Below are positions 44,710 to 56,454 of a DNA stretch of 64,000 nt, piece by piece. The stretch is from Auricularia sp. M13. Taxonomy: Eukaryota; Basidiomycota; Agaricomycetes; Auriculariales; Auriculariaceae. The DNA lies in NCBI GenBank assembly GCA_037042915.1, contig CM073203.1, positions 2,480,001 through 2,544,000 on the forward strand, given 5' to 3'. Every line of letters starts with the position of its first letter. Within the stretch, counting starts at the first letter, position 1. The translations under genes were made by a program, and so were the position numbers. Under the pieces are notes generated by a model, which searched no databases, was not told where the DNA came from, and worked only from the letters and a program-made list of their open reading frames with translations.

Positions 44710-47010
44710 ATGCCAAACCCCGATGATTTTCCCTTGCAGCTCCCCGACACCAAAGATGGCCAGCTCACCGTTCTTTCGCGACTGGCTTCCTGGAGAACGT
44801 ATCGCTTTGGGCACGTCAACCGCATCCTGCTCGGCAGTCGATACACATTCGACTACGACCGTCGCCTCGACGAGCTGAGCTACGACCCTGTTCGTGCTTA
44901 TAACCCTGATTATCCGCCCTGCCGCCCGCCGCCAGATCACTGCGCCCACTTCTCGTGGCCTAAAAGGGAAGCGCCAGCAATATTCCGCGAGGGGACGTGC
45001 AGATACATTCAAATCACCACGGCATTGAGTGCCGGGTTGAACTTGAATGCTCAGGTTTACGCGGGGATATTGGGGGAGCCTGGTGATACGTCGGCTACGC
45101 CAGTTGCGGTCAAGATTTATCGCCCATCGCAGATGAAGCGGGAAGCCTGGGAGATACTTGAGAAGGACCCTCCTGTTTTCGGTAATAATATCGCTGTTGC
45201 TATGCAAAGCTTCAAACGCGAATACTGGGCCTACACGAAGATGGCATCGCTGCAGGGCACCGTAATTCCCCATGTGTATGGATTCTTCAAGGTGTGCTTA
45301 CGTTGAGCTTCATTCATCGTTGCTGATCTCATGTGACCGTCAAGCTGGAACTCAAGGACCGGGAGCAATGTGTTGTGCTCGTCACGGAACTCATCGAGAA
45401 TATTGATCATGGGCAATATGTCAGCTCAGTGGGACCAGTGAATGTTGCAGCAATAGCAGCCCTTGTAAGTCATGCGTTGTACTCTGAGTCGTAAATAGCT
45501 AACTATCATCCAAAAGGGCAATGGCCTAGCATTGGCAGTCCATGCAGTGCATACATGTGGGGTATCACTATTCGACTTCGCACATCGGGAAAACGCTCCG
45601 TTACTTGGGAGCATCCCGGAGCCTCCCGGAGTCGTGAAGTGAAGCTCATCGCCTGGCGGGGTCACAAAACTCCGGGAGTCAGCCAGAGCTCCGGGAGTGG
45701 CGAAAGCTCTGCTTTCAATTCTTTTCTTTACTTTACACACGAACAGATTACGAATCAAAACCCAAAGACTCTACACATAGTATACTCGGGATTTTCCGCT
45801 CGACAAACTGGAACATGTTCTAAAGCATATATCAGATGAGCACTGCGGCGATAATGAGAAAAAAAACGTGCCTGACTGTTGACCACTGCGGAGTTGAATA
45901 CTTGACCGTATGGCACACGAGACGCGGCGAGGGTGCAATACCTAAGAATCAAATCGTAGTGAGTATAACTTCCATGCAGAGCTCCTAGTTCAGCCCAGAG
46001 AATCAGTGCGAGTGCAAGCCAAGAATGAGAGCCAGAACCAGAAACCGCGAGCACCAAGAAGAACCAAATGAGCCCACAGTCAAAGCCCGGAGCATCTAAG
46101 CCAGCAGCAGGAAAATCAGAGCAGTACAGCCAGAGCGAGCACGCGGGGCAATCAGAGTCCAGATGCTGCAGCTGCGACGGGGCGGCTCGCGGCGGTAACC
46201 TCGCCGATGGAGCGGCGGCGACCTGCGGCGGGGAAGAGGACGGGGGCATTTTAGACTCCGCCCAGGACAGCGCCAGCATATGTGACCGGCCTGTGGGCGG
46301 ACTTCTAAAAGGTTCCGGCGCCCACCCCGCCACAAGCTCAAGCCATCTAAGTCAGCGATTCTGCTCGAAATTTTATGTTTTTTGACACTGCGTGAAAAAG
46401 CAATATTTCATGGTTATAAGCACATTTATGAGCCATCTTTTTTTTCGAGTTCGTGACCGTGGCATCTCCGCTCGCAAGTAATGTGACGACTCCGGCAAGA
46501 ACGTCCTTTTCGACGCCTTTTGCAACGAAAGAGCACACTTGCACTGCCGACACCAACTTGGACACGGGCTTGCACTCGGCTGATGCTGAATTGATGGGCG
46601 GCATGATTAAACGTGTGCTCCCAACACTTTGCGGACTCCCGGAGCTCCCAGAGTTGCTGGGCATCTTGCAACGACTCCCGGAGTAGCTGGAGCGCGGCTT
46701 ACTCCGAAGCCGTTTTCCCGATGCAGCTCGCAACATCGTTGTACCCCAGGCAAATCCAACTTTTCCGGTCCTTATAGATTTTGGGGACAGTTGCACGGTT
46801 GAAGAGACCGGATTGAATATATTTCCGGTAGAGTAAGCAAACCGACACTCAGGCGGGTCACTGTCTGATGTATTACTCAGATTCTACAGAATGTTGTCGG
46901 ATGTGGGATTTGACAGGGACGCTGCCCGTGCGTGGGAATTTGCGCAGGAGACTGACCAGGCGTGGGTCGAGATGTTTGATATCACACCTGCCAGTGCTAG
47001 AAAGCAGTAG
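44710..47010 (+). pseudogene. protein kinase-like gene interrupted by a DNA element
   Basis: This is a paralogue of the gene at 16911-18096. Exons are 44710-45291, 45345-45464, 45517-45582 plus 46726-46832 (one exon split by the element), and 46881-47010. Features are AVKIYRPS (beta-3 Lys), VVLVTELI (hinge), VHTCGVSLFDFA at the catalytic loop, then, beyond the inserted element, ARNIVVP and LIDFGDS. The last exon reads DVGFDRDAARAWEF and ends ARKQ. The start at 44710 aligns with the first methionine of the paralogue; an ATG at 44620 is in the same frame. Without the insertion the loop would read FDFAARNIVV, so the gene was intact until recently and keeps the DFG that its paralogue lacks. It is now very likely null. 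Confidence 0.75.
45583..46723. mobile_element. 1,141-bp non-autonomous DNA element in the kinase gene
   Basis: The ends are short inverted repeats (CATCGGGAAAACG on the left; CGTTTTCCCGATG on the right) with a 2-bp duplication, CA. Both subterminal regions carry clustered palindromic CTCCGGGAG words (about 45600-45700 and 46625-46690). A tiny duplication plus subterminal repeats recalls the CACTA/EnSpm group, but the ends do not read CACTA, so I leave the superfamily open. A 192-residue minus-strand frame inside (45755-46333) has no transposase features. The element must rely on another copy for movement. Confidence 0.75.
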
Positions 47011-48037
47011 GAAGTGCGACATGCTATAGTCATCATATGAGCATCTTATGACTTAACTACAATGCGTCAGTGTGAGATGCAATGGTTATGATGCAAAAAT
47101 GTAGCATGGATCGCTATGTCGGCACTGCGTCAAATTATGGCCAGAGAAAGACAAGGTACACTGATACCTTCCTAGAACGGAAGTCGACGAGCAGCATTAC
47201 CTGTGGCTTATGCACGAATGTAGTTGCGCCAGGTTTCATAGATAGCTAGGGGCGATGCGGAGAGAACGGATCGGCGCGCGAGGTGGTGGGGAAAATGACG
47301 CTGAGTGAGCGCGACACAGCGAACATGGAGTATGCCGGCGTCGCGCACACTCTCGGCGGCGACGTACGTGAGTGTTACGTGCGATGGCAGCTCGACGAGT
47401 GCAACGGCGATGGGCACCACAGATGCCGCGCGCTCCTCTGCAGCACACGCGGCGTCGGCGGTGCAGCATCCTTGTGGTCCGCAAGGGGCGGTGGATGCAC
47501 ACCGCGCATGGTCGCCGAGTTCGCGATGGCAGCGGCGGCCGAGACGATGACAACGCAGGCATCAATATGGTCGGGGGAATCGTGTCAAAGATGAAGGAAA
47601 CCGAAGGAAGCGAGAATTACGGGATTAAATATCATGTCTCTTTATATAATTATGACATTTAAGTATCAAGAATTATAGGCCTTCGATGTCTGAGGGATGT
47701 TTTGCATGTTTTGCGAGCAGTCAAAGTGCTTTCAGAGTCCGACGCTGCCTCCTGCCTCGATCGCTAGGATCTGTCTTTGCCACTCCTGAGCGGCCTATAG
47801 AAAATATCTCGCACGATGTCTATTCCTCCCTCTTCTGTTCACGTGGAGCAAGACGTGGTTGGGATACCCACAGAAGTCTTGATACAAACATTTGCGGACC
47901 GCATCCTTGTCCTCGTAACTCAACTTGGCAAAGTAGGATCTATGGTCAGTTGAAAACGCGCTGTTCGCCCTCTCCCCCGATCTTCAAGTTGCTGTATACA
48001 CTGGTTCTTACACGACGCGGCGCAGGTTCAAGCGACG
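47011..48037. other. no gene supported
   Basis: A GC-rich patch at 47280-47600 has overlapping open frames on both strands, none with family features. It could be a remnant exon. The rest is AT-rich (47630-47670) or unremarkable. Confidence 0.4.
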
Positions 48038-48427
48038 ATGCCGTCTGCGGCACCGATTATTCCGCCCCTTGTCCCGGTACCGGGCTTAGACGAGGAAATA
48101 CGGCTGCCAGAGCCTCCCGCGTCCATCGTGCTCAGTCCTCTCTTTGGAGCGCCTCCGCCTGCGCTCGGAGATTCGCCTGAGGACGCGCAGACGATGCAGA
48201 GCATCTACGTGTCGCAAATCGCGACCTTAGTCTGGACGCAGGATCCTTTGACAGCTTCTAAGCCTGTCGTCGTCGGGCTTGCTCTGAAGAAAACGCCCAC
48301 TTCGGCAGCAGACGACGGACGCCGCCAGCTTTTTCTCGGCGTCATGAAAGTTGTGCTCGCGTGTCTTCAGCAGCGACAGGGGAACGCAGGGCGCGAGGAC
48401 AACTCGGAGTACGGACTGGTCGGATGA
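48038..48427 (+). CDS. conserved small protein, possible proteasome assembly chaperone
   Basis: An intronless frame of 129 residues starts MPSAAPIIPPLVPVPG. The rear half is a tidy alpha/beta pattern: QSIYVSQIATLVWTQD, then KPVVVGLALKK, then RRQLFLGVMKVVLACLQQ. Size and the IATLVW ... VVVGLAL ... helix pattern remind me of the small Pba/Poc-type proteasome assembly chaperones (PAC4/POC4 group), which help 20S core assembly. That assignment rests on pattern memory only. An unrelated small domain of similar fold is possible. The frame is clean and looks like a real gene. Confidence 0.45.
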   Translation: MPSAAPIIPPLVPVPGLDEEIRLPEPPASIVLSPLFGAPPPALGDSPEDAQTMQSIYVSQIATLVWTQDPLTASKPVVVGLALKKTPTSAADDGRRQLFLGVMKVVLACLQQRQGNAGREDNSEYGLVG

Positions 48428-50168
48428 ACGAGAGCGCTGCGCCATTCGAACGCTCTTCCTGCCCGCTGGCCCATCAAGCGGTCGCTCTGTGTACTTGTAT
48501 GGCTCGAAAATTCAACGTTCAGTTCTTCAGTGCGTCCGTTGTTGACATGAGGCATACCCACTTTCGCTGATTCTGAAATACAATGAAAATCCTCAACAGT
48601 TATGCGACGAGGCTGAAGTTCACCTGCCCGCGATCCTTGAGCTGTTACGTCTCAACGAGCATCACCACATGGATCGTAGCGGCTGGGATGCTAGACTGTG
48701 GGCACGGAGCTCAGGAAAGCACGAGCTTAGCATATCAGGCAGCATTCCGGATTCCAGCGCAATTATGCAGGCCTCCCAAAACACTGCCTGCCGATCTCCG
48801 CCGGTGTATACGGCCTTGCCATTCCCGTGGGACACGATATCCCACCCTTCGAGCCACTGCATCCTGCGAGCGGTCAGGGTTCGCAGACGGGCTCTAGCCA
48901 GAGACTCGGGACCCATACCGTTACAATCCATCGAGGAAGTTAACAGCATGCCGCTGTCCGTGCACATGGATCATCTGGGACTGTGCGCTATACTTTCCGA
49001 CGCAACGGATGCCGCGCGTAATTGGTCTACCTTGTGCGCCAGGCTCCTCTCAACGTCGAGAACGTCGATCAATATGGCTCCCGATACGAGGCTTCTGAGG
49101 CGTCACCGCATTATTTCGTAATGGGAGCCTGCGAGCCACTCTCCATGGGCGGCTAGCTCCCCCTCCCAGAGGCCTGGGTTGCATCCAGGTGCGTCACGGT
49201 CTGATCATCCAATGATTCCCTTACACTGAATTATTTCTACCGTCGCCGCAGGCGGGAATGTTAGTTAGAATATTCCCGTCGCGGGTGAAAACCGCTCCTC
49301 TACAGTCCTGGAAATGCGTAACGACTGTGAGCCAGCACAACTCGGATCCATTCGAAGTTCGACCCCGCACTTGTACGCTTCGGCCCCACGAAACAAGTCC
49401 TCCAAACTGCTCTTCGGAAGACGACACTGCCTACCTTGACGAGCTTCCTTCTTCCTGAAAGTGCCAACATTGCGCTTGCTGCACCACTGCGCCATGCTGA
49501 AAAGTCACCGACCGTCCCGAGGGATAATCCATCATTGCCAAATTACCCAACATTGTGGCTACTGCATCAGTCTGTTACTCTCATTTGTTTATGATCAGTA
49601 ATTGTTCTGACACTGCTGGCAGGAAGAGGCTACTAGTACGACTGACATACCCCGTGCCTGACCTTCGAGCGGAATCTCATGGCGTTTGCCATTTGATGCT
49701 TGCGGATACTGCTCTCGCAGAAACGTGCTCTGTTATTCGACCACGTTTTCTCCACGATTTGGTTTTCACTATCAACCAGTTGGGTCTTCGTCGAACAATA
49801 CGCCACACATCAGGAAGATGAGCCAATCCCAGCAGTCTCTGAATAAGTTACTGCCTTGGACAAGTTGAGTCCTGCAGCTATATGAAATACAGTGGTCGAT
49901 TCTGACGACGTCCTCATCGTTTAGGCTGCCCCGAATCGCCCCCATTTTTTCCACCCTTATCTTCTCCATGCGCTGGCTACCGCATGTCTAATATGTCCAT
50001 CCTCCAACCGAACTGCGCATCCATCATCCTGGGTACAGCCGTTCATCCGGTGCAGCAGGTTCCGACATCCGGATGAACGGCCGCATTATCACAGCCCAAT
50101 AAACGTCTCCACCCGTGCGATCGGGCCAGGCGACCCTTGGCTGCTCTTGTGAGGGCGCACCACTTGCC
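48428..50168. other. no gene supported
   Basis: Open frames at 48583-49121 on both strands overlap each other and show no domain. A plus frame at 48669-49121 (150 aa) is the best of them but has no supporting feature. Nothing else stands out. Confidence 0.4.
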
Positions 50169-51589
50169 ATGCAACTCCCAAAACGCGCGAAATCGACATC
50201 GAGCCAGACGGCGACGCCGTCGACGGCGGCCAGACTCGCGCCGGAGGTGCTTCTCCTGATTCTAGCGCACCTTCGAAGTCCCGCGGCGGACATGGCAATC
50301 CGCACCTCCGGGAAATTCCTCGCGTCGACAGGGCTCTCGCGGTTTCTCCTCGAATATGTCGAGTATGGTCCGCTGCGGCGACGCACGAGCTTTACTTCTC
50401 TGTCGCACTGCCCACCGTCGAGGCGTGCGCACACTTCCTCCGGTCTCTCAAGGCGAAGCCAGCACTTGGTGCGAGTGTGCGCAGGATATCTCTCCCGCTC
50501 TGCTCCGCATGCAGCAGCGGCACCTCAGCCACGCGCTCCCGCCTACGATGTCGAGCGGCGGATATCTTTTCGGAGATCCTCATTCGCTTGCCGTCTCTGA
50601 AGGCGGCGCGCGTACAAGATACGCACGTATCTGCACGAGCAATTTACGGCGCACTCTCGCGCGTTCAGGAGCTATCCATCGATAACGGCTACTCCTCCTG
50701 CGTCACTGCGCGCCACCCTCAGCTCATATACTCTGGGCGCTGCATGCCTAGCCTCCGGCGGTTAAATCTCCTCGGTTCTCCTTGGGAGTTGCCCGCACCC
50801 GGGGATGGTGCTGATTACTACTTCCCTACACTATGCGCTCTCTCCATGGCGGGCATTGACGCGTCCGCCAACGACATCCAGTCCCTGCTGATCGCCACAA
50901 CTTCTCTTCGCGTCCTCGAGCTGGACAACGTTCGCACGTTTGTTGGCCCGTGCAGCGCGTGCTTTGTGGTACCCTTGGCAGTTCTTACGGCCCCGCTTTC
51001 AGGGATGCTCCAGACGCTCCAACTACGACGCATGTCATTTCGTGGGCGTTTGGATCCACTACCAGATGTGCAACACCTCGAGGTCGACATGTCGTTCCGA
51101 CGCACACAGTCAACTCTTCCTCCCAGCCTCAAAACGCTCACGCTTCTTATTTCCGAAAATCATGCCTTCGAACAGGAGCCCGACCACCCGGTTTTCGCTC
51201 AAGATCCCTTCGACATTGCAGGCGAACTGTTATCATGGGTATCCCGCAGGACGTCGCCTGCTCTTTGTAGTGTGACGATTCATGTGGACGCTGCGTCGTG
51301 GGACCGCGTTCAGACTTGGCGTCACACGGAGGGCATTTTGGCCAAAGTGCTGGCGGAAGATGGGATTTCGCTGTGGCTCACTGCTACCCAAGGTTAGCCA
51401 TGACTCCAGTCACTGACTATCTTTCATTCTGACGCGTTCGTCATCAGACTCCTTGCTGGATCTGGACTCGGCGGCAGAAGGGCGCAAAATGCGGACTAAA
51501 ACGACGTCGCAGGCCTGCGGCAGTACGTGGTTGAGTCGTCGGCGGGTCTTCTGCCATATGCAGAAGCTGTTGAGGGCGTTGTAGACTGC
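50169..51589 (+). CDS. F-box/LRR-like protein
   Basis: The N-terminus carries an F-box-like helix pair, ARLAPEVLLLILAHLRSP, after a short basic leader. Fungal F-box proteins bring substrates to SCF ubiquitin ligases through Skp1. The remaining part reads like degenerate leucine-rich repeats: SLRRLNLLG, SLRVLELDN, TLQLRRMSF, SLKTLTLLIS. The frame of the F-box part and that of the repeat part meet near 50360-50370 without a convincing intron, so a frameshift or odd intron lies there. Near the end an intron (51392-51457) leads to a last exon reading DSLLDLDSAAEGRKM and ending at 51589. Large F-box families are usual in Agaricomycetes. Confidence 0.5.
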
Positions 51590-52025
51590 GTGTGACCGCT
51601 CGTTTCGGATTAAATCACGGACTGCTGATAGACTCTGATTCTGTGATAGAATATCGGTTTCAGAGATACTGATGCGCTCTCTACACTCGGCGTTGAATAT
51701 CTGAGCTTTTTGAAGCTCCTCCGAGAACCAGTCCTATTCGCATGTTTCGAATCGTCGCGATCGAGCAAAGAGTGAGCTGCAGACGACGGACACCACAAAA
51801 GCAACGTGATGGACAGTATTCTTCGTGGTGGAACGTGGTCAGCATGATTATAAACAAAGACTTCGTTGCCTTGACGCTTGTCGGACGCACCACGCTGCGG
51901 GAGGACAAAAACGCGTCGCGTCTCAAAGTCCGACGGGAACCGCACTCATCTTCCAACCACTCCCATCTCCGACCCGCGTCCCTGCCTTCAACCTCAAGTT
52001 CCGTATTGCGCGGCTTGTTTTTGTT

Positions 52026-53019
52026 ATGTTTCCTTCAGACTACAGCGACCTGGAGTTCGATTTCGAGCGAACCAAGGCTGCACCTTCCACGACGGAGCCC
52101 GAGTTCACAGGGGACTCGATCATATCTACGTCCAGCTTATGGACGCAGCTTGCCGAAGGAACCCTGCCTGACTTACCAGTTATCTACGAACCGGCTGCCA
52201 GCACGTTTGATCTTCTGGGTCCGCAGCCGTTGGAGACATTGCCGACTTCTGAGGACCTCGCCTCTGAGGACCTCGACTCGTGGATACTCTGTCCTTTGGA
52301 TTCGCCAACCCACATGAACGCGACGGCTCTTCGCCAACCCACACCCATGCCACATCAGCGACCACCAACGTCCGGAAGCGGCGGGCGTCCGCCGACGGTC
52401 ACGACCAAAACGCAGCGCCCAGTCATGTCGAAACGACCAAACGTCGCAAACTGGGCCCCATGGACTCCTCGCGCCTTGCTGATAATTGGAGCTTTGAACC
52501 TTCATCGTCCACCTCGACGCCGGCTCCCGCAGCGCCCGATTCGACCACGACCGTGGCAGACGACGCACAGGGTCCCGCCGGCCGACACATTCCTATCGGC
52601 ACTCGTGGCAAATTGCGCACACAGTGCATCACTCCGCCCGTATTTGTATGGGACACTACGGGTCTGCAGGCGATCTGCATGTACAACGCCCCGGCCGACT
52701 TCACAAAGATGGCCGCGCCTGCGACCCTTTACAACTCGACGGAAAAGCCCACTCGGACCGCCTTTCCAGGCACTGGTTGTCACATCAGGTCGTCGAGGCT
52801 AGAAGCATTGCTGCTAGAACTTACGGCTTCGACGAGGCCCACATCGTGAAGGACGAGGCGCAGCTGCAGCGCGCGTTCGCAAACATGATGCGTTGCCCGC
52901 GATGCAGGTGCTCGTGCCAGAAAGCCGGACAACATTGCCAAGACACCAGTCACGGCGTTCACTTCACGCGCAACGAGAAGCTTCAGGAGCACCTTGCTTC
53001 GAACAAGTGTGACGTCTAG
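52026..53019 (+). CDS. uncharacterised protein with C-terminal Cys cluster
   Basis: The ATG at 52026 starts MFPSDYSDLEFDFERTK, an acidic N-terminus that recalls activation domains. The middle, in another frame (from about 52280), has basic nuclear-signal-like runs (VRKRRAS, TKRRKLG) and QCITPPVFVWDTTG. The end, in a third frame, reads YGFDEAHIVKDEAQLQRAF and then a Cys/His cluster: CPRCRCSCQKAGQHC with further His and a final Cys. Frame changes near 52270 and 52785 have no clear introns. A transcription factor-like nuclear protein is a guess from composition. The gene may be decaying. Confidence 0.4.
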
Positions 53020-53869
53020 TCCCCGGACGCGCCATATGCTCATCTTTTTATCATCTCATCCATGTAATAGACCTGCTTGTATGTTTAGGTAGTTGGTTTG
53101 TTGGATTGCTGCGAATATATGTACACTCTTGACATGGAAAACAACGCCGGAGTTTGAACTCGTGTTCTTCTGTGACTATCATCCATCTCGTTAAGCTTGC
53201 ACAGCAATGGCAGCCCTATAGTACTCGCGCCGCCACCGCGACAGCACTTGTATGTTCTTCCTGTGGTGACTTGGGGGGCTCGTCGCGCTTTCGTCTCTAC
53301 ATTTTCAGATCCCAGACGCAAACTGTGTGCAACTTGCCCGGCAGGATACCTTCATGACCTTCAAGGCGCGCCGAACCTTAGAAGTACACAACTGGCAGCT
53401 TGAAAAGGATTAGCTGCGGGTCCTGAGGCTGGTATCCATCGCATTTCTGTCGGGGCCCAGGCTATCGACCAGAGATGTTGCGTCGTCCGTGAGCATACCT
53501 ACCTATTTACCCTCAGTTTACTTGGGGTGCAAGGTATGGCTTTAATATGGCATGATATACCGCAAAGAACGCTGATGGGCAATTTCGCAGGTTTTAAAGG
53601 GTCGAGCCTTGAATTCATACAAGTGCCTGGTCAAAGACTCGTTCCATTGCAAGTAATCTCGGCTTTTTGGCCGCTTATCGTCTTGCTTCAACGCTCTGAA
53701 TTGTATTGCCGTCAGCAGCCCGCTTGGGAGGATCTTGAGACCAAGCTGGACGACCGGGCCGTAGGGTGACGCAACGCCGGGCCGGTGCGCTGCTGGAGCG
53801 CCATAAAGGGCATCATGCTCGACGATCTAATCGCAACCGACTGTCCTATCCCACCACCTCGCATCGACC
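53020..53869. other. intergenic
   Basis: No gene is supported. The last 100 bp (CCTATCCCACCACC) is the leader of the aldo-keto reductase gene. Confidence 0.45.
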
Positions 53870-55064
53870 ATGAGCTTTGGAGCGACTATCACTCTGAACA
53901 ACGGCGCCACCCTGCCTCAGATCGGCCTTGGCACCTGGCTCTCGGAGCCCAATGAAGTCGAAAAGGCGGTAAGCCACTGCATAGGTCCCCCATGCCATCG
54001 CCATCCTTAATCCTCGCCATCGTAGGTCGAGATCGCCGTTCGCAATGGCTACCGCCATCTGGATCTTGCCTATATCTACGGAAACCAGGACGAGGTGCGA
54101 CCAAGACTCTGCCCTCAGGAATATTTCAATTGAACACGGGTGCCAGGTCGGCCGCGCGCTCAAGAAAGTCATCCCCAGCGTCGTCAAGCGCGAAGAGCTC
54201 TTCATCACCTCGAAGCTGTGGAACGACGCGCACCGGCCGGAGAACGTCGAGAAGCAGCTGGACGTGACGCTGCAGCAGCTCGGGCTCGACTACCTCGACC
54301 TGTACCTCATCCACTGGCCCGTGGCCTTCCCGCCCGGCCGCGGCAACTTCCCCAAGGACGCGAACGGCAAGGTCGAGATCGACACGGGCGTCACGCTGCT
54401 CGAGACGTGGAAGGCGATGCTCGAGCTGCCCAAGACGGGCAAGGTCCGCGCGGTCGGTGTGTCCAACTTCTCCGTCGCTGCCATCAAGGCGCTCGTCGCG
54501 GCGACGGGCCAGAAGCCCGCGGTGAACCAGGTCGAGGCGCACCCGTTGCTCCCGCAGGACGAGCTGCTGGCGTACGGCCGCCAGGAGGGCATCCACATCA
54601 CCGCCTACTCGCCGCTCGGCAACAACAGTGCGTGAAGGCGGGCCTCATGTCGGCGCGCATGAATTGAGACTGACTACTGACGGCGCGCAGTGGTGGGCAA
54701 ACCGCGCCTGACGGAACACCCTGTCGTGAAGCAGATTGCCGAGAAGCTCGGTGCAACGACAGCGCAGGTGCTCATTGCGTGGAGCGTGCAAAAGGGCTTC
54801 TCCGTCATCCCGAAGTCCGTGAAGGAAGGTGCGTGCAGCTGCTGTTTGTTTATTGACTATCGCTCACGCTGCGCAGACCGCATCAAGAGCAACTTCAAGC
54901 AGATTAAGCTCTCGGACGAGGACTTCCAGGCCGTCTCGGACATCGGCAAAGGCAACCACACGCGATTCAACATCCCGTACACGTACGATCCCTTCTGGCC
55001 GATCAACGTGTTCGACGAGCCTGAGGAGAAGGACACGCCCTACAAGATCAATGTCGGCGTATAA
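53870..55064 (+). CDS. aldo-keto reductase, 324 aa
   Basis: Five exons (53870-53968, 54026-54094, 54147-54627, 54691-54828, 54877-55064) join exactly in frame. The enzyme would reduce aldehydes or ketones with NADPH in the cytosol. The catalytic tetrad is complete: Asp and Tyr in [13 protein letters not shown], Lys in ITSKLWND, His in YLIHWPVAF. Further family marks are [13 protein letters not shown] at the start, [37 protein letters not shown], and the cofactor-binding [15 protein letters not shown]. Length is normal for the family. The substrate cannot be told from sequence. Intact by all signs. Confidence 0.92.
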
Positions 55065-55386
55065 GGACGGGCGGCCAACGGCAACGGGCATCCGTGTGAC
55101 TTATTCATTCGTCCTTGTAATCGTAACGTTCCACGCGAAATCAAAGGAGTTTTATACAGCTCAATTCAGACGTAACTCGTCGTTCATCAGCAACACCCGC
55201 AAGTCTAAGAAATACTCGCCGCTCACACGGTATGAAAGTTATAATGCTACTCCAGTACCTATCCGCGCCTTGGTACGCTTCTCCAACGTTTCCGACGGAT
55301 GTCGCCAGCAACGAGGGTCGAGGGAGATCGGAGTATGAAACCGCTCCTCCTCTTCTCACACGTGACCCAATCAAGGTCACTCCGCT
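55065..55386. other. intergenic
   Basis: This is the presumed 3' untranslated region of the reductase gene plus spacer. No coding signal is seen before the gene-end fragment at 55387. Confidence 0.4.
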
Positions 55387-55500
55387 GTCAGAGCCTTTCC
55401 CAACTCGGACGACGAACTGTTCGTGGCGGCCAGGGACGCGATATTCATCACTGAGGACATGGAGCCGACGTTGAAGTGGTATCGCTATCCCGTGCCCTAG
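55387..55500 (+). pseudogene. fragment: end of an uncharacterised gene, copy A
   Basis: The last 37 codons read SDDELFVAARDAIFITED and then EPTLKWYRYPVP before a TAG. The same tail occurs on the minus strand at 56560-56455, in a longer copy. The two copies face each other across a decayed ammonia-lyase fragment. No family is recognised. Confidence 0.6.
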
Positions 55501-55825
55501 AAGATAGGATACCGATCTGCCCATTTTCCTGCACGATGTCCTCTGACGATTGTACTCTAGCTGTACTATTGAAACACAGTTCGAGTTGCATCCCTCTGGG
55601 TTGTGAACAGGTGAACGCGTGTGAACGTTGGCCCTGGCATATAGAGCAGCTGATTTCAGATGCTGCGGCTTACAGCTTCAGTGCGCCATGTGCCATGGCG
55701 ACCGCACGAACTAACAAGGGACGAGCCATAAACCTCCCCTGTCTTTGAACCCATACTGCGGAGCAAGCACTGGCAGGTGATAGCCACCCAAGAATCCATC
55801 TCCGTCTTAACCCGAGATGGCGAGC

Positions 55826-56270
55826 AAACGAGAAATATGTGATGAATGCAGATTACACCATATGGCATATGTACTCTTACGCCGTCCGCAGACCACATTC
55901 GAGTGGGGGCAAGAGTTCCGCCAGCATGCGCCTGCCGGAGACGCCGGACGAGCAGAAGCTGCGCTCGAGCGTGTAGCCCTCGATGCCGCTCCAGTTCTCG
56001 CGCGTGCGAGGGACGGCGAGCAATGGCGTACTCCAGGCGCACGGCGGTGTAGGTCTCGAGACGCGCGATGACGAACGAGGCGTACAAGGGGGCGGCCGTC
56101 CTGCGTGCTGTTGCCGTACCATTGCGCCGGCCATGCTGTGGCGTCGACCAGCTCGCGCTGGAAGGCCTGGCTGCGTGCTGCGTCGGAGAAGTGCTCGCTG
56201 AGCACGCGCTCAAGCATATGGATGGGGATCGAGTCTTCGGACTGGGCGTAGGCAGAGCAAACTCGCGATG
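55826..56270 (-). pseudogene. decayed 3' fragment of a phenylalanine ammonia-lyase gene
   Basis: Minus-strand segments match the C-terminal part of the ammonia-lyase gene at 61592-64000. MLERVLSEHFSDAARSQAFQ corresponds to [18 protein letters not shown] with its following [33 protein letters not shown] and LERHRGLHARAQLLL also match in order but lie in different frames. Only the last part of the catalytic gene is present and it cannot make an enzyme. It looks like an old partial duplication of its intact neighbour 6 kb away. Confidence 0.7.
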
Positions 56271-56454
56271 AGCATGAAGGGCACGTCCTGCGCCGTTATC
56301 ATACTCGGTAAGGCCAGAGATGATGGGGAGAATGATGCAAGGCGAAGCACAGCTGATTCCGGTGGGTAGAGAGCCTGAGGGAAGCGCGAGTTGTGTTAAC
56401 AACTATACAGAAATAGTCAAACAGAACGGTGGCGGAGCAGAGCTCTCCATGCGT

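Noticed and set aside
44254-45273. 339-residue minus-strand open frame
   Set aside because: It lies antisense to the first kinase exon, whose motifs are clear, and has no pattern of its own.
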